From Clostridiales bacterium (GTDB lineage Bacteria; Bacillota; Clostridia; Oscillospirales; Oscillospiraceae), in NCBI GenBank assembly GCA_022786965.1, contig JALFXH010000146.1, positions 110,434 through 174,433 of the forward strand: a stretch of 64,000 nucleotides of DNA, read 5' to 3'. The notes below the pieces were generated by a model. The model did not search any database. It was given only the letters and a program-made list of their open reading frames with translations, and was not told where the DNA came from. How positions within the stretch are numbered: the stretch's first letter is position 1; each line of letters starts with the position of its first letter. Made by a program: the position numbers and the translations under genes. Positions 42,174 to 51,206 of the stretch are shown one piece after another.

Positions 42174-43292
42174 ATGAAAATGGCGCAAAAACCACGCAAC
42201 GCAGACTATACAAGAGAATATAATCGCAAGGCCGTTTTGCGCATTTTGCGGCAAGAATCCATGAGCCGGGCAGAACTGGCCCGGGCTACGGGACTGACCC
42301 GGGCGGCAACCTCCCTGATTGTGGAGGAGCTGCTGAATCTGGGAATTGTGACAGAGCTTGCGCCGCAGTCCGTGGGCCGGGGCCGCAGTGCCACCCCACT
42401 TGCCCTGCGCGCCAATTGTTACTACGCCCTTGCTGTGGATCTGGCGAGAAAAGGATGCAGTGTGGGGCTGTGCGATATGGCCGGACATATGCTGCAATGC
42501 AAAAAGCTTGCGGATCAGGACAATCTGGTGGGGGCTGTCATTACGGAGCTGAAGGCCATGCTGGCAAGTGTCGAACCGGACAAGGTGCTGGGCATCGGCA
42601 TCAGCTCTCCCGGCCCTCTGGACTGCGAGGGCGGACGGATTCTGAATCCTCCCCGATTTGAACGCTGGCATGGCGTGGAAATCTGTAAGCTGCTGTCCGA
42701 CGCGCTGAATCTGCCCGCGTATCTGGAGCATGATGTGTGCTCGCTGGCGCTGCATCAGCTGGAAATGGGCCAGAGCCGGAATTTCATGCTGGTGTTTGTT
42801 GACATCGGTATCGGCGCGGCCATCATGTCCGGGGGAAAGCTGCTGGGCAACTCCAAATACTTTACCGGCGAGCTGGGTCACACCACCATCCGCTTTGACG
42901 GGCGGCTCTGCGAATGCGGGAATCGGGGATGCCTGGAAACGTATGCCTCGATCCCCGCTCTGCTGGAGGGCTCGGAATTTCGTGACTGGGGCGACCTTAT
43001 TGACCATGTAGACAAGAATCCGAATGCCAGAAAGCTGCTGGATCAGGAAGCTGTTTACCTTTCTGCCGGTTTGATTAACCTGATAAACCTGATTCCTGTG
43101 GATACCATCTATCTGGCGGGAGATATCTGCTATCGTTACGAGCTGCTGGCGCAGCGATTGCAGCGGGAGATCAGTGCCAAGGCTCTGGATCGGAGCAAAG
43201 GCGACATCCGCATCTACCCCGCCGCGCAGGATGCGAATGTGGGAGTTCTCGCGGCAGCCGATGTGGTGTTTTCAAAATTTTTCATTGTATAG
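42174..43292 (+). CDS. ROK-family transcriptional regulator
   Basis: A 372-residue protein: N-terminal winged helix (SRAELARATGLTRAATSLIV), then a ROK domain. It keeps GIGISSPGPLD, VFVDIGIGAAI and the zinc-binding segment GHTTIRF...CECGNRGCLE. The presence of the DNA-binding domain argues for a NagC/XylR-like regulator rather than a sugar kinase. It starts 3 bases after the PucR-type gene stop, so the two are co-transcribed. Confidence 0.88.
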   Translation: MKMAQKPRNADYTREYNRKAVLRILRQESMSRAELARATGLTRAATSLIVEELLNLGIVTELAPQSVGRGRSATPLALRANCYYALAVDLARKGCSVGLCDMAGHMLQCKKLADQDNLVGAVITELKAMLASVEPDKVLGIGISSPGPLDCEGGRILNPPRFERWHGVEICKLLSDALNLPAYLEHDVCSLALHQLEMGQSRNFMLVFVDIGIGAAIMSGGKLLGNSKYFTGELGHTTIRFDGRLCECGNRGCLETYASIPALLEGSEFRDWGDLIDHVDKNPNARKLLDQEAVYLSAGLINLINLIPVDTIYLAGDICYRYELLAQRLQREISAKALDRSKGDIRIYPAAQDANVGVLAAADVVFSKFFIV

Positions 43293-43341
43293 CAAACACC
43301 CGCAATGTCGAAAAACAGAAGGAAAATATACAGAAAAATCA

Positions 43342-43377
43342 AACAGCCCTGAGAAACGCGAACTTCTCAGGGCTGTT
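43342..43377 (+). terminator. rho-independent terminator
   Basis: Perfect 14-bp stem AACAGCCCTGAGAA / complement (43364-43377), 8-base loop. Confidence 0.8.
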
Positions 43378-43380
43378 ATA

Positions 43381-43489
43381 ATATGGCGCGCCACCAATAC
43401 CATATGGTATCGTATTTGCTTTCTCAGGAAAAAAGCCCCCTTCCGTGGAGCATTCAGGACATTATATCATTATGGAGGATCATAACCTT
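43381..43489 (-). pseudogene. oldest displaced GTPase gene start (degraded att copy)
   Basis: Minus strand from about 43432: PEKANTIPYGIG corresponds to PEQPKKTPCGIG in the copy at 36404, but the start codon is lost (TTT) and a 2-base deletion breaks the frame before the core. The TATAAT box (43461-43466) and the AGGGGGCT sequence are still recognisable. This marks the original chromosomal position of the GTPase promoter. Confidence 0.6.
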
Positions 43490-43598
43490 GGCAGATTTGG
43501 GGGAATGGGAGTTCGCGCTGTAAGCCCGGGCGGCGGGCCTTATCCGGTTTCTTGATTCGTATTAAGAAAAACGCAAGAAAATCTTAAGAATACAGATA

Positions 43599-43661
43599 TT
43601 GACAAGAAATTACAAAATGGTTATACTAACTGTACTAGAACAGCTAGTACAGTTAGTACAG
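43599..43661 (+). promoter_or_regulatory. promoter and GntR operator
   Basis: TTGACA (43599-43604)-17-TATACT (43622-43627). Just downstream, CTGTACTAG / CTAGTACAG form an inverted repeat (43630-43652), followed by a third half-site TTAGTACAG (43653-43661). A typical position for autorepression by a YtrA-like regulator. Confidence 0.85.
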
Positions 43662-43676
43662 TTTAGGAGGGATGAC

Positions 43677-44039
43677 ATGATACACCTGGATTATCGGGAT
43701 GCCCGTCCCATCTACACCCAGATCATCGACGGCTTTAAGGAGCAGATTTCCACCGGCGTTTTGCAGACGGGGGAGAAGCTGCCCAGTGTGCGGGAGCTGG
43801 CGGGGGAACTGGCCATCAACCCCAACACCATCCAGCGGGCCTACCGGTCGCTGGAAGTGGAGGGCTGGATTGCCACGGTGCCCGGCAAGGGCTGCTTCGT
43901 GTGCAGCACCGACGACACCCGGGAGCGGGAGCGCCAGCACTGGTACCATGCCTTTGACGACGCCACCACCGCGCTGATCGCACTGGGCGTCACCCGGCAG
44001 AATCTGGTTGATCGGATAGGAGGAAATCAGGATGCTTGA
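43677..44039 (+). CDS. GntR-family regulator, YtrA type
   Basis: A 120-residue protein with the GntR winged helix (PIYTQIIDGFKEQISTG, LPSVRELAGELAINPNTIQR, GKGCFV) and the short C-terminal helices of the YtrA subfamily. Such regulators control ABC transporters that respond to cell-envelope stress. The ATG at 43677 has GGAGGG upstream. The following ABC ATPase gene overlaps it by 8 bases. Confidence 0.92.
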   Translation: MIHLDYRDARPIYTQIIDGFKEQISTGVLQTGEKLPSVRELAGELAINPNTIQRAYRSLEVEGWIATVPGKGCFVCSTDDTRERERQHWYHAFDDATTALIALGVTRQNLVDRIGGNQDA

Positions 44040-44913
44040 AATGCAAAATGTAACCAAAACCTTCGGGGACTTTACCGCCCTGAAAAATCTGACGTTAACG
44101 GTGCCCAAGGGCGCGGTCTACGGCCTGGTAGGCCCCAACGGCGCGGGCAAATCCACCGCCATCCGGCACCTCACCGGCATTTACCGGCCCGACAGCGGCG
44201 TAATTACCATGGACGGCCAGCCCATTTACGAAAACCCGGAGATCAAAGCCGCCATCGGCTATATCCCCGACGACATTTTCTACTACCCCTCCGCAACCTT
44301 GGAGGATATGCGCAAATTCTATAAGGGAATTTACCCCCAGTTTGACGATGAACTGTTCGACAGGCTCTATGATGTGTTCCGCCTGCCCAAGCGGGGACAG
44401 ATCCGCAGGTTCTCTAAGGGTATGCAGAAGCAGGCGGCCTTCCATCTGGCCCTGTGCACTCGGCCTAAGACGTTGATTCTGGACGAGCCGGTGGACGGCC
44501 TGGACCCCGTCATGCGGCGGCAGGTCATGAGTCTGATTCTGTCTGACGTTGCCGAGTACGGCACCACGGTGCTGATTTCCTCTCACAACCTGCGGGAGCT
44601 GGAGGATGTCTGCGACCATGTGGGTATCATGGATCACGGCGAAATGCTCATGGAAAAGAGCCTTGCCGATATGCAGGGCAACACCCACAAGCTGCAAATC
44701 GTGGGCGGTGTCCCCGAGGGACTGGAAGTCCTCCACGAGAGCACCTCCGGACGGCTGAAGACCCTGATTGTCCGGGGCGCGGCATGGGAGATCAGCACCA
44801 AAGCCGCCGCGGCCAAGCCCGCCTATTTCGATGTATTGCCCCTGTCCTTGGAAGAAATCTTTATCTATGAGTTGGGAGGTGCCGATTATGCAGTCAAAGA
44901 AATCCTGCTTTAA
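44032..44913 (+). CDS. ABC transporter ATPase (YtrB-like)
   Basis: A 293-residue ATPase: Walker A GPNGAGKST, Q-loop area, signature RFSKGMQKQAAFHLAL (degenerate C-loop), Walker B LILDEPVDGLDP and H-loop SSHN. Works with the membrane protein encoded next; GGAGG precedes the ATG. Cargo unknown; by analogy with Ytr systems it may concern envelope stress or nutrient export. Confidence 0.92.
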   Translation: MLEMQNVTKTFGDFTALKNLTLTVPKGAVYGLVGPNGAGKSTAIRHLTGIYRPDSGVITMDGQPIYENPEIKAAIGYIPDDIFYYPSATLEDMRKFYKGIYPQFDDELFDRLYDVFRLPKRGQIRRFSKGMQKQAAFHLALCTRPKTLILDEPVDGLDPVMRRQVMSLILSDVAEYGTTVLISSHNLRELEDVCDHVGIMDHGEMLMEKSLADMQGNTHKLQIVGGVPEGLEVLHESTSGRLKTLIVRGAAWEISTKAAAAKPAYFDVLPLSLEEIFIYELGGADYAVKEILL

Positions 44914-46780
44914 TCGCGCGGCGTTCACGAAAAATCTCACCCGGTTCGCACCGGTGCTGGCGCTGTACACCCTGCTGCTTCTGCTGTTTCTGCTGATGAT
45001 GTGGAAGCAGGCGGGAGATATTTTCCCGGAATACTATTTTCTCTATCAGATCAGCGATTTTGTCAAATGGACTGCCGTCATCAATCTGGGCTACGCCTGC
45101 CTGATGGCCCAGCTGCTGTTTGGCGACCTGTATAACACCCGGATGTGCAACGCGCTGCACGCCTTGCCCCTGCGGCGGGAGACCTGGTTTTTGACCAACG
45201 TGGCCTCGGGCCTTGTGTACTCCCTGATCCCCACCGCCATCGCGGCGCTGGTGCTGATTCCCATGCTGATGGGCACCGTCTTCGTGGGTGCCTGGAAGAT
45301 CGCCCTGTGGTATTTCCTGATTACCAATGTGGAATTTATCTGCCTGTTCGGCATCGCGGTGTTCTGCGCCCTGGTGGTTGGCTCCCGGTTTACCATGGTG
45401 GCAGGCTACGGCCTTGTAAACTTCGGCTCCGGTATTCTCTACTGGCTGGTGAACACCGTCTACACCCCCATGCTCTACGGCATGGTCACCCCCAGCGCTC
45501 TGGCTGGCAAGCTGGTGCCCATGCAGTATATGCTCTCCATCAATCTGGAGGTAGAGGAAGCCGCCAGACGGGCCCTCTTTGACGAGGTGGGGCGGCTGAT
45601 TCCCGGCGCCAACAGCCCCTATATGATCACGGGCCTTGACTGCCTTGGAATGCTGGCTCTTGTGGGCGTTGTCTTCGCTGTACTGGGCTTGATTCTGTAC
45701 CACTTCCGGAATCTGGAATGTGCAGGAGACGCGGTGTGCAGCCGGAAGCTGGTGCCTGTTTTCCAGATTTTAAGCGCCCTGTTCGTTGCCGTGGCGGCGG
45801 AATACGCGGCCAGCGAGTTCATGGGCTATGGCAACAGTCTGGACTGGCTTAAATTCCTGTTCCTGTTCTGCGGCCTGATCGTGGGCTGGTTTGCCGGGAA
45901 AATGCTGGTGGAGCGTTCCGCCCGGGTGTTCCGCCCCCAAAACTGGGTGGGCCTTGGCATTCTGGCGGCGGTGCTGGCGGCGAGCATGGGACTGACCAAG
46001 CTGGACGTGCTGCATCTGGAAGAACGGATGCCGGAGATTGGGGACATCGCCTCCGTGCAGTTGAACTTCTATAAGATGGAAGACCGCTCCGACATTGAGA
46101 CGGTTCTGAAGCTTCACAATCTGGCCCTGAACGACCGGGTAAATCAGGACGGCGCCTACGCGCTGGAGGAAAATGGGGAATATGTGCGGATGGAGGATTC
46201 CTTCTACCGCTACTGGCAGGAGGGCGACCCCCTGCCCCAGCAGAGAATCGCGGACAACTGCTATCTGACCTATACCCTCAAGGACGGAAGAACTGTCCGG
46301 CGCAGCTACAACGTCTGGGTGGACAGCGCCGCCGGGGAAATTCCCCAAAAGCTTCTGAGCCGCTGGGACGCGGTGAATTCCGAAACGGTCAGAATCAACG
46401 ACAAGGATGTGGAGGTGCTGCCTCTGGTGCTGGACTCCATGGAGCGGATGTACTGCTCCCTGAAAGACGGAAAACTCCCGGAGAAGCTGCAAACCCGGGC
46501 CGCCGCCGAGAGCCTGATTCGTGCCATCAAAGCAGACTGCGCGGCGGGCACCATGGCCCAGAACGAGGCCTACCACGAAGGTGTGTTCGCCGTTCCTCAG
46601 AGCGATGGGGACACCTATGAAACCAGAAGCCTCTTCATTTCCCTGGCCAGCAAAAACTACAGCTGGGACGTAAACGTGTTCGCCGACTGCGAGAACACCA
46701 TCCGCTGGATGCGGGACAACGGACTGCTTTCCGAGGATGTCACCATCCTGCCCAAGGGCACCAGCCCCCGGTACTATTAA
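44888..46780 (+). CDS. ABC-2 type permease with C-terminal extracytoplasmic domain
   Basis: A 630-residue protein. The N-terminal ~370 residues hold about eight transmembrane helices in ABC-2 arrangement. The last ~240 residues form a soluble domain (DUF6449-like) that starts after VLAASMGLTKLD. The ATG at 44888 has GGGAGG upstream and the gene overlaps the ATPase gene by 26 bases. It is the membrane part of the GntR-controlled transporter. Confidence 0.85.
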   Translation: MQSKKSCFNRAAFTKNLTRFAPVLALYTLLLLLFLLMMWKQAGDIFPEYYFLYQISDFVKWTAVINLGYACLMAQLLFGDLYNTRMCNALHALPLRRETWFLTNVASGLVYSLIPTAIAALVLIPMLMGTVFVGAWKIALWYFLITNVEFICLFGIAVFCALVVGSRFTMVAGYGLVNFGSGILYWLVNTVYTPMLYGMVTPSALAGKLVPMQYMLSINLEVEEAARRALFDEVGRLIPGANSPYMITGLDCLGMLALVGVVFAVLGLILYHFRNLECAGDAVCSRKLVPVFQILSALFVAVAAEYAASEFMGYGNSLDWLKFLFLFCGLIVGWFAGKMLVERSARVFRPQNWVGLGILAAVLAASMGLTKLDVLHLEERMPEIGDIASVQLNFYKMEDRSDIETVLKLHNLALNDRVNQDGAYALEENGEYVRMEDSFYRYWQEGDPLPQQRIADNCYLTYTLKDGRTVRRSYNVWVDSAAGEIPQKLLSRWDAVNSETVRINDKDVEVLPLVLDSMERMYCSLKDGKLPEKLQTRAAAESLIRAIKADCAAGTMAQNEAYHEGVFAVPQSDGDTYETRSLFISLASKNYSWDVNVFADCENTIRWMRDNGLLSEDVTILPKGTSPRYY

Positions 46781-46791
46781 ATAAACAGCAA

Positions 46792-46812
46792 GGCGGGGTC
46801 AGTGACCCCGCC
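46792..46812. repeat. family A core palindrome
   Basis: GGCGGGGTCA-G-TGACCCCGCC, the inner palindrome of family A repeats without the rest of the element; may reduce transcription into the lipoprotein gene. Confidence 0.55.
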
Positions 46813-46832
46813 CAATGAAAGGAAAAACACTT

Positions 46833-47582
46833 ATGAAAAAGAGAATGACCGCCGCCATCGCGGCAATGATGGCCCTCCTGCTGTGCGCCTGTGCTCCCCG
46901 GAACCCCGCGCCCAGTGTGGAGACTACCTCCTTTGAAGAAGCTATCGCTACCAGAAACTCTCCCACCCGGAAAGCTTTCCGGGAAGCCCTCAAAACCATC
47001 CACGACGATCTCACCTGGCCCTTCTTCCCGGATGCCATGAAAATCGAGATCGTGGAGCCTGCTACCATTGACGATCAGCAGTTTGCCATCTTCGACGTGG
47101 ACGGTGACGGAGAAGAGGAGCTGCTGGTTTCCATCACCGATACCTACACGGCGGGGATGCACGAGGTAGTCTTCGGCTATGATGCAGAGAAAGATGAACT
47201 GACCATGGAAGCCGAGGGCTTTCCCGGCATCACCTACTACCCCGGCATGATGAAGATTCTGTCCTCCCATAATCAGGGCCACGCCGGCGACGTGCTCTGG
47301 CCCTATGGCGTTTTGACCTATGACGCGGCTTCTGACAGCTACCAGTTTACCTGCTCCGTGGATGCGTGGGACCGGAACCTTTCCGAAACGGACTTTGAGG
47401 GAAATCCCTACCCGACAGACATTGACGTGGACAATGTTGGCCATGTGTACCTGATTTCGGACAGCGAGGGCGACCACACCCTGAATCAGGCGGATTTTGA
47501 AAAGTGGGAAGGGTCGCTGTTTGCCGGCAAGGAGGAGATCACCGTTCCCTGGCAGTATATGACCCTCGGCAATATCAGCTGA
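46833..47582 (+). CDS. lipoprotein of unknown function
   Basis: A 249-residue secreted protein: signal peptide with lipobox LLLCAC, then a beta-rich domain with FDVDGDGEEELLVSI, a calcium-binding-like acidic loop seen in VCBS/FG-GAP-type repeats. AAAGGA precedes the ATG at 46833. It follows the ABC transporter operon and may be part of it. Confidence 0.75.
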   Translation: MKKRMTAAIAAMMALLLCACAPRNPAPSVETTSFEEAIATRNSPTRKAFREALKTIHDDLTWPFFPDAMKIEIVEPATIDDQQFAIFDVDGDGEEELLVSITDTYTAGMHEVVFGYDAEKDELTMEAEGFPGITYYPGMMKILSSHNQGHAGDVLWPYGVLTYDAASDSYQFTCSVDAWDRNLSETDFEGNPYPTDIDVDNVGHVYLISDSEGDHTLNQADFEKWEGSLFAGKEEITVPWQYMTLGNIS

Positions 47583-47593
47583 TACGAGTTTTT

Positions 47594-47802
47594 CATAAAA
47601 CGGTTCAATACCGTTTTATGAGACCGTGTTCTCGCGGTCAGCGGCATCGCCGATAAAAAAACGTAGTCCATACATTTCTCGCCGCCAGCGGCGGCCTGCG
47701 CGATAAGCGCAGGATAAAATGGTGTTAACCATTTTATCGAGAAATAGTATGAACCCTGTCAAAACGTGAAAACCCCCCGGTTTCCGTGATGGAAACCGGG
47801 GG
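47594..47802. terminator. three hairpins between convergent lipoprotein and rpoD genes
   Basis: CATAAAACGGT/ACCGTTTTATG (47594-47620), GATAAAATGGT/ACCATTTTATC (47713-47738), and CCCCCGGTTTCC/GGAAACCGGGGG (47774-47802). The last is followed by TTTT on the minus strand and fits the rpoD terminator. Confidence 0.75.
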
Positions 47803-47812
47803 TTCGTGTATA

Positions 47813-48958
47813 TTAGCAATAGAAATCGCGAATCTTCTTGGCACGGCTGGGGTGGCGCAGCTTGCGGATGGCTTTGTTTTCAATCTGACGAATCCGTTCC
47901 CGGGTCACGCCGAAAATCTGGCCCACTTCCTCCAGCGTATGAGTGCGGCCGTCGTACATACCGAACCGCATCCGCAAAACGTCTGCCTCCCGCTCGGTGA
48001 GGGTGTCCAGAATCTCCTTCAGAGCCTCGGCAAGCAGGGCGTTGGAGGTGGCGTCGGCGGGGCCGGGGGTGCGCTCGTCCTCCACGAAGGAGCCGATGGA
48101 GGTGTCCTCTTCGTCGCCTACGGGGGTGTCCAGGCTCAGGGTGTCGGCGGCGGTGCGGTTGGCTTCGATGATCTTTTCCACCGGCAGGTTCAGCTCCTTG
48201 GCAATCTCCTCCACGGTGGGCTCCCGGCCCAGCTCCTGCACCAATTTGCGGTTGCAGCGGGTGGCCTTGTTGATGACCTCTACCATATGCACCGGCACCC
48301 GGATGGTCCGGGCCTGGTCGGCGATGGCACGGGTGATGGCCTGCCGAATCCACCAGGTGGCATATGTAGAGAATTTGTTTCCCTTTGTCCAGTCAAATTT
48401 GTCCACGGCGCGAATTAGGCCCGTGTTGCCCTCCTGAATCAGGTCCAGAATGTGCAGGCCCCGTCCGGAATACTTCTTGGCAATGGAGACCACCAGCCGG
48501 AGGTTGGCTTCCGTCAGCTTGTTCTTGGCTTCCTGATCCCCCTCGGAAACCCGCTTGGCAAGCTCCACCTCTTCCTCGGCGGACAGCAGCTTCACCTGAC
48601 CGATTTCCTTCAGGTACATCCGCACGGGATCGTCCAGGGAGTACTCGGCGGCCAGGTCAACGGGGTCTACCAGCTCCTCTTCTTCCAGACCCGACAGATC
48701 GATGTCCCCATCGTCCATGCCGAGGCCATCGTCGGAAAGGTCCAGCTCGGCGGTGACCAGCGGGATGCTCAGGGCTTCAAACCGGTCGTAAATTTCCTCT
48801 ATTTTTTCAGGCGACAGCTGCAGCTTTTCCAGCTGGGCGTTCAGGTCGGACAGGCGGATCATGCCTTCCTTTTTGCCCTGGGCGATCAGCGCCTGCAGGG
48901 CGGCCTGCACCTGCTCCATATTGGTGTTGTTGGCGGTTTCCTTCTTTGGTGTACTCAT
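47813..48958 (-). CDS. rpoD: RNA polymerase primary sigma factor RpoD/SigA
   Basis: A 381-residue sigma-70. An N-terminal acidic region is followed by region 1.2 ([11 protein letters not shown]), region 2 ([45 protein letters not shown]), region 3 and region 4 ([30 protein letters not shown]). Length and motifs fit the housekeeping sigma factor of Firmicutes. GAGGGG precedes the ATG. The usual dnaG neighbour is not next to it here. Confidence 0.97.
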   Translation of the reverse strand: MSTPKKETANNTNMEQVQAALQALIAQGKKEGMIRLSDLNAQLEKLQLSPEKIEEIYDRFEALSIPLVTAELDLSDDGLGMDDGDIDLSGLEEEELVDPVDLAAEYSLDDPVRMYLKEIGQVKLLSAEEEVELAKRVSEGDQEAKNKLTEANLRLVVSIAKKYSGRGLHILDLIQEGNTGLIRAVDKFDWTKGNKFSTYATWWIRQAITRAIADQARTIRVPVHMVEVINKATRCNRKLVQELGREPTVEEIAKELNLPVEKIIEANRTAADTLSLDTPVGDEEDTSIGSFVEDERTPGPADATSNALLAEALKEILDTLTEREADVLRMRFGMYDGRTHTLEEVGQIFGVTRERIRQIENKAIRKLRHPSRAKKIRDFYC

Positions 48959-49122
48959 CAGCGATACCCCTCTTTGTATGTAAATCCTCGAAAATTCTCA
49001 TGCCGTTAAACTATACCCCATTTTTTACGGGTTGGCAAGGGGAATTACAGGATTTTTTTCGCTTTTGGTGAATGTTTTTTGGCTCAATGACAGGTTTCCC
49101 CCGTTTTCGGGAAAACATACAG

Positions 49123-49151
49123 TTTACTTTTTGGCAAAATTTCGTTATAAT
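49123..49151 (+). promoter_or_regulatory. lepA promoter
   Basis: TTTACT (49123-49128), 17 bp, TATAAT (49146-49151). Confidence 0.7.
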
Positions 49152-49195
49152 GGAGAAAATGACGCAGTGTGCCAAAAAACCATGAGGTGTACCCA

Positions 49196-51004
49196 ATGAC
49201 GAACATTTCCAAAATCCGCAATTTTTCCATCATCGCCCACATTGACCACGGCAAGTCCACGCTGGCGGACCGGCTGCTGGAACAGTGCGATGCCATTGAC
49301 CAGCGCATCCACGCCGAGCAGATGCTCGATTCCATGGAGCTGGAAAAGGAGCGGGGCATTACCATCAAGGCTACCGCCGTCACCCTCAACTACACCGCCG
49401 ATGACGGGGAAACCTACAGCCTGAACCTGATCGATACCCCGGGCCATGTGGACTTTAACTACGAGGTTTCCCGCTCTCTTGCCGCCTGCGAGGGCGCGGT
49501 GCTGGTGGTGGACGCTTCGCAGGGCGTGGAGGCTCAGACCCTTGCCAACACCTACCTGGCCATTGACGCAGGCCTTGAGGTGCTGCCGGTGGTCAACAAG
49601 ATCGACCTGCCCTCCGCCCGGCCCGCCGAGGTCAAGACGGAAATTGAAAATATCATCGGTATTCCTGCCGAGGATGCCCCGGAGATTTCCGCGAAAAACG
49701 GCATCAATATTCATTCCGTGCTGGAAATGATCGTCCGGGACGTGCCCGCCCCCACCGGCGACCGGGAGGCTCCCTTGCAGGCCCTGATTTTCGACAGCCA
49801 GTACGATTCCTATCGTGGCGTCATCGCCTACACCCGCGTCAAGCAGGGCACGGTGAAGGCCGGTATGGACATTAAAATGATGGCCACCGGGGCGGTTTAC
49901 AAAGTGGTGGAAGTGGGCAACATGAGCCCCACCGGCCTGGTGCCCAGAGACGCCCTGGGAGCCGGCGAGGTGGGCTACATCACCGCCTCCATTAAGACCG
50001 TGGCCGATACCCGGGTAGGCGACACCATCACCACCGTGGAAAACCCCGCTTCGGAACCCCTGCCCGGCTACCGGCAGGTGCAGCCCATGGTGTTCTCCGG
50101 TGTGTACCCCGCCGACGGCGCCAAATATCAGGACCTGCGGGACGCACTGGAAAAGCTGAAATTAAACGACGCCTCCATGTCCTATGAGCTGGAAAGCTCC
50201 ATCGCCCTGGGCTTTGGCTTCCGCTGCGGCTTCTTAGGGCTGCTGCACATGGAGATCATTCAGGAACGCTTAGAGCGGGAATACAATCTGGACCTTATCA
50301 CCACCGCCCCCAACGTGGTCTACCGGGTGACGAAGACCAACGGCGAGACCATGATGGTTTATACGCCCCTGGATTACCCCGATCCCGCCGATATTCAGCT
50401 GGCGGAGGAGCCCTTCGCCAAGGTGAACCTGATCGCCCCCCAGGAGTATGTGGGCAATATCATGGAGCTGTGCCAGCAGCGCCGGGGCGAGTTCAAGGAT
50501 ATGGTGTATCTGGATGCCAACCGGGTGGAGCTGCACTACGAAATGCCCCTGAACGAAATTATCTACGATTTCTTCGACGCTCTGAAATCCCGGACCCGGG
50601 GCTACGGCAGTCTGGACTATGAGCTGATTGGCTACCGTCCCAGCCGCCTGGTCAAGCTGGACATCCTGCTCAACGGCGACATTGTGGACGCCCTGAGCTT
50701 CATCCTCTTCGCCGACAACGCCTATCCCAGAGCCAGAAAAATCTGTGAAAAGCTGAAGGACAATATCCCCCGGGCCCAGTTCGAAATCCCCATTCAGGCA
50801 GCCATCGGCGGCAAGATCATCGCCCGGGAGACCATCAAAGCCCTGCGCAAGGACGTGCTGGCCAAGTGCTACGGCGGTGACATCACCAGAAAGAAGAAGC
50901 TGCTGGAAAAGCAGAAGGAGGGCAAGAAACGGATGCGCACATTCGGCACCGTGGCTGTCCCCAGCGAAGCGTTTATGGCTGTTTTGAAACTCGACGAGGA
51001 CTGA
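49196..51004 (+). CDS. lepA: elongation factor 4 (LepA) GTPase
   Basis: A 602-residue translational GTPase: P-loop [29 protein letters not shown], the LepA-specific C-terminal domain and the end [16 protein letters not shown]. It acts on stalled or mis-translocated ribosomes. The ATG at 49196 with GAGGTG upstream is preferred over the upstream start at 49169. hemW follows, as in many Firmicutes. Confidence 0.97.
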   Translation: MTNISKIRNFSIIAHIDHGKSTLADRLLEQCDAIDQRIHAEQMLDSMELEKERGITIKATAVTLNYTADDGETYSLNLIDTPGHVDFNYEVSRSLAACEGAVLVVDASQGVEAQTLANTYLAIDAGLEVLPVVNKIDLPSARPAEVKTEIENIIGIPAEDAPEISAKNGINIHSVLEMIVRDVPAPTGDREAPLQALIFDSQYDSYRGVIAYTRVKQGTVKAGMDIKMMATGAVYKVVEVGNMSPTGLVPRDALGAGEVGYITASIKTVADTRVGDTITTVENPASEPLPGYRQVQPMVFSGVYPADGAKYQDLRDALEKLKLNDASMSYELESSIALGFGFRCGFLGLLHMEIIQERLEREYNLDLITTAPNVVYRVTKTNGETMMVYTPLDYPDPADIQLAEEPFAKVNLIAPQEYVGNIMELCQQRRGEFKDMVYLDANRVELHYEMPLNEIIYDFFDALKSRTRGYGSLDYELIGYRPSRLVKLDILLNGDIVDALSFILFADNAYPRARKICEKLKDNIPRAQFEIPIQAAIGGKIIARETIKALRKDVLAKCYGGDITRKKKLLEKQKEGKKRMRTFGTVAVPSEAFMAVLKLDED

Positions 51005-51006
51005 AC

Positions 51007-51160
51007 GCCTTCCCCTTTGGGGAAGGTGGCTCGCCGCAGGCGAGACGGAAGAGGAAATGCCCAGCTGCGAATTCGCCCAACCCACAGTGGTTTTTGGATT
51101 GTTCTGCACCTCTTCAGTCAAAAATCACAGATTTTTGCCAGCTTCCCCAGAGGGGAAGCC
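51007..51160. repeat. palindromic repeat family B, copy 1
   Basis: Starts GCCTTCCCCTTTGGGGAAGG and ends with the imperfect inverse GCTTCCCCAGAGGGGAAGCC. Internal GGCTCGCC-GCAGGCGAG hairpin and CGGAAGAGG. Other copies: 52478-52690, 53589-53640, 57258-57397. Confidence 0.75.
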
Positions 51161-51206
51161 AATGCGGCTGCGCCGCACTCTATCCTGATAGGGAGGTAAT
51201 TGCTCC

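Larger units (their letters stand above)
36351..43390. mobile_element. older integrated element 2, recombinase decayed
   Basis: Lies between the displaced GTPase start at 36351-36404 and a third, degraded copy of that start at 43381-43489. A serine recombinase C-terminal remnant sits at its left end exactly where element 1 has its integrase. Cargo: SDR, hybrid pseudogene, GcvT-like protein, unknown protein, PucR-type and ROK regulators. Confidence 0.6.

Noticed and set aside
42174-43292. Glucokinase-type ROK sugar kinase
   Set aside because: The N-terminal winged helix and the position after a regulator gene favour a ROK repressor.
47594-47738. Riboswitch or small RNA in the spacer before rpoD
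   Set aside because: The region lies between convergent genes and consists of simple AT-rich hairpins; terminators or repeats explain it better.
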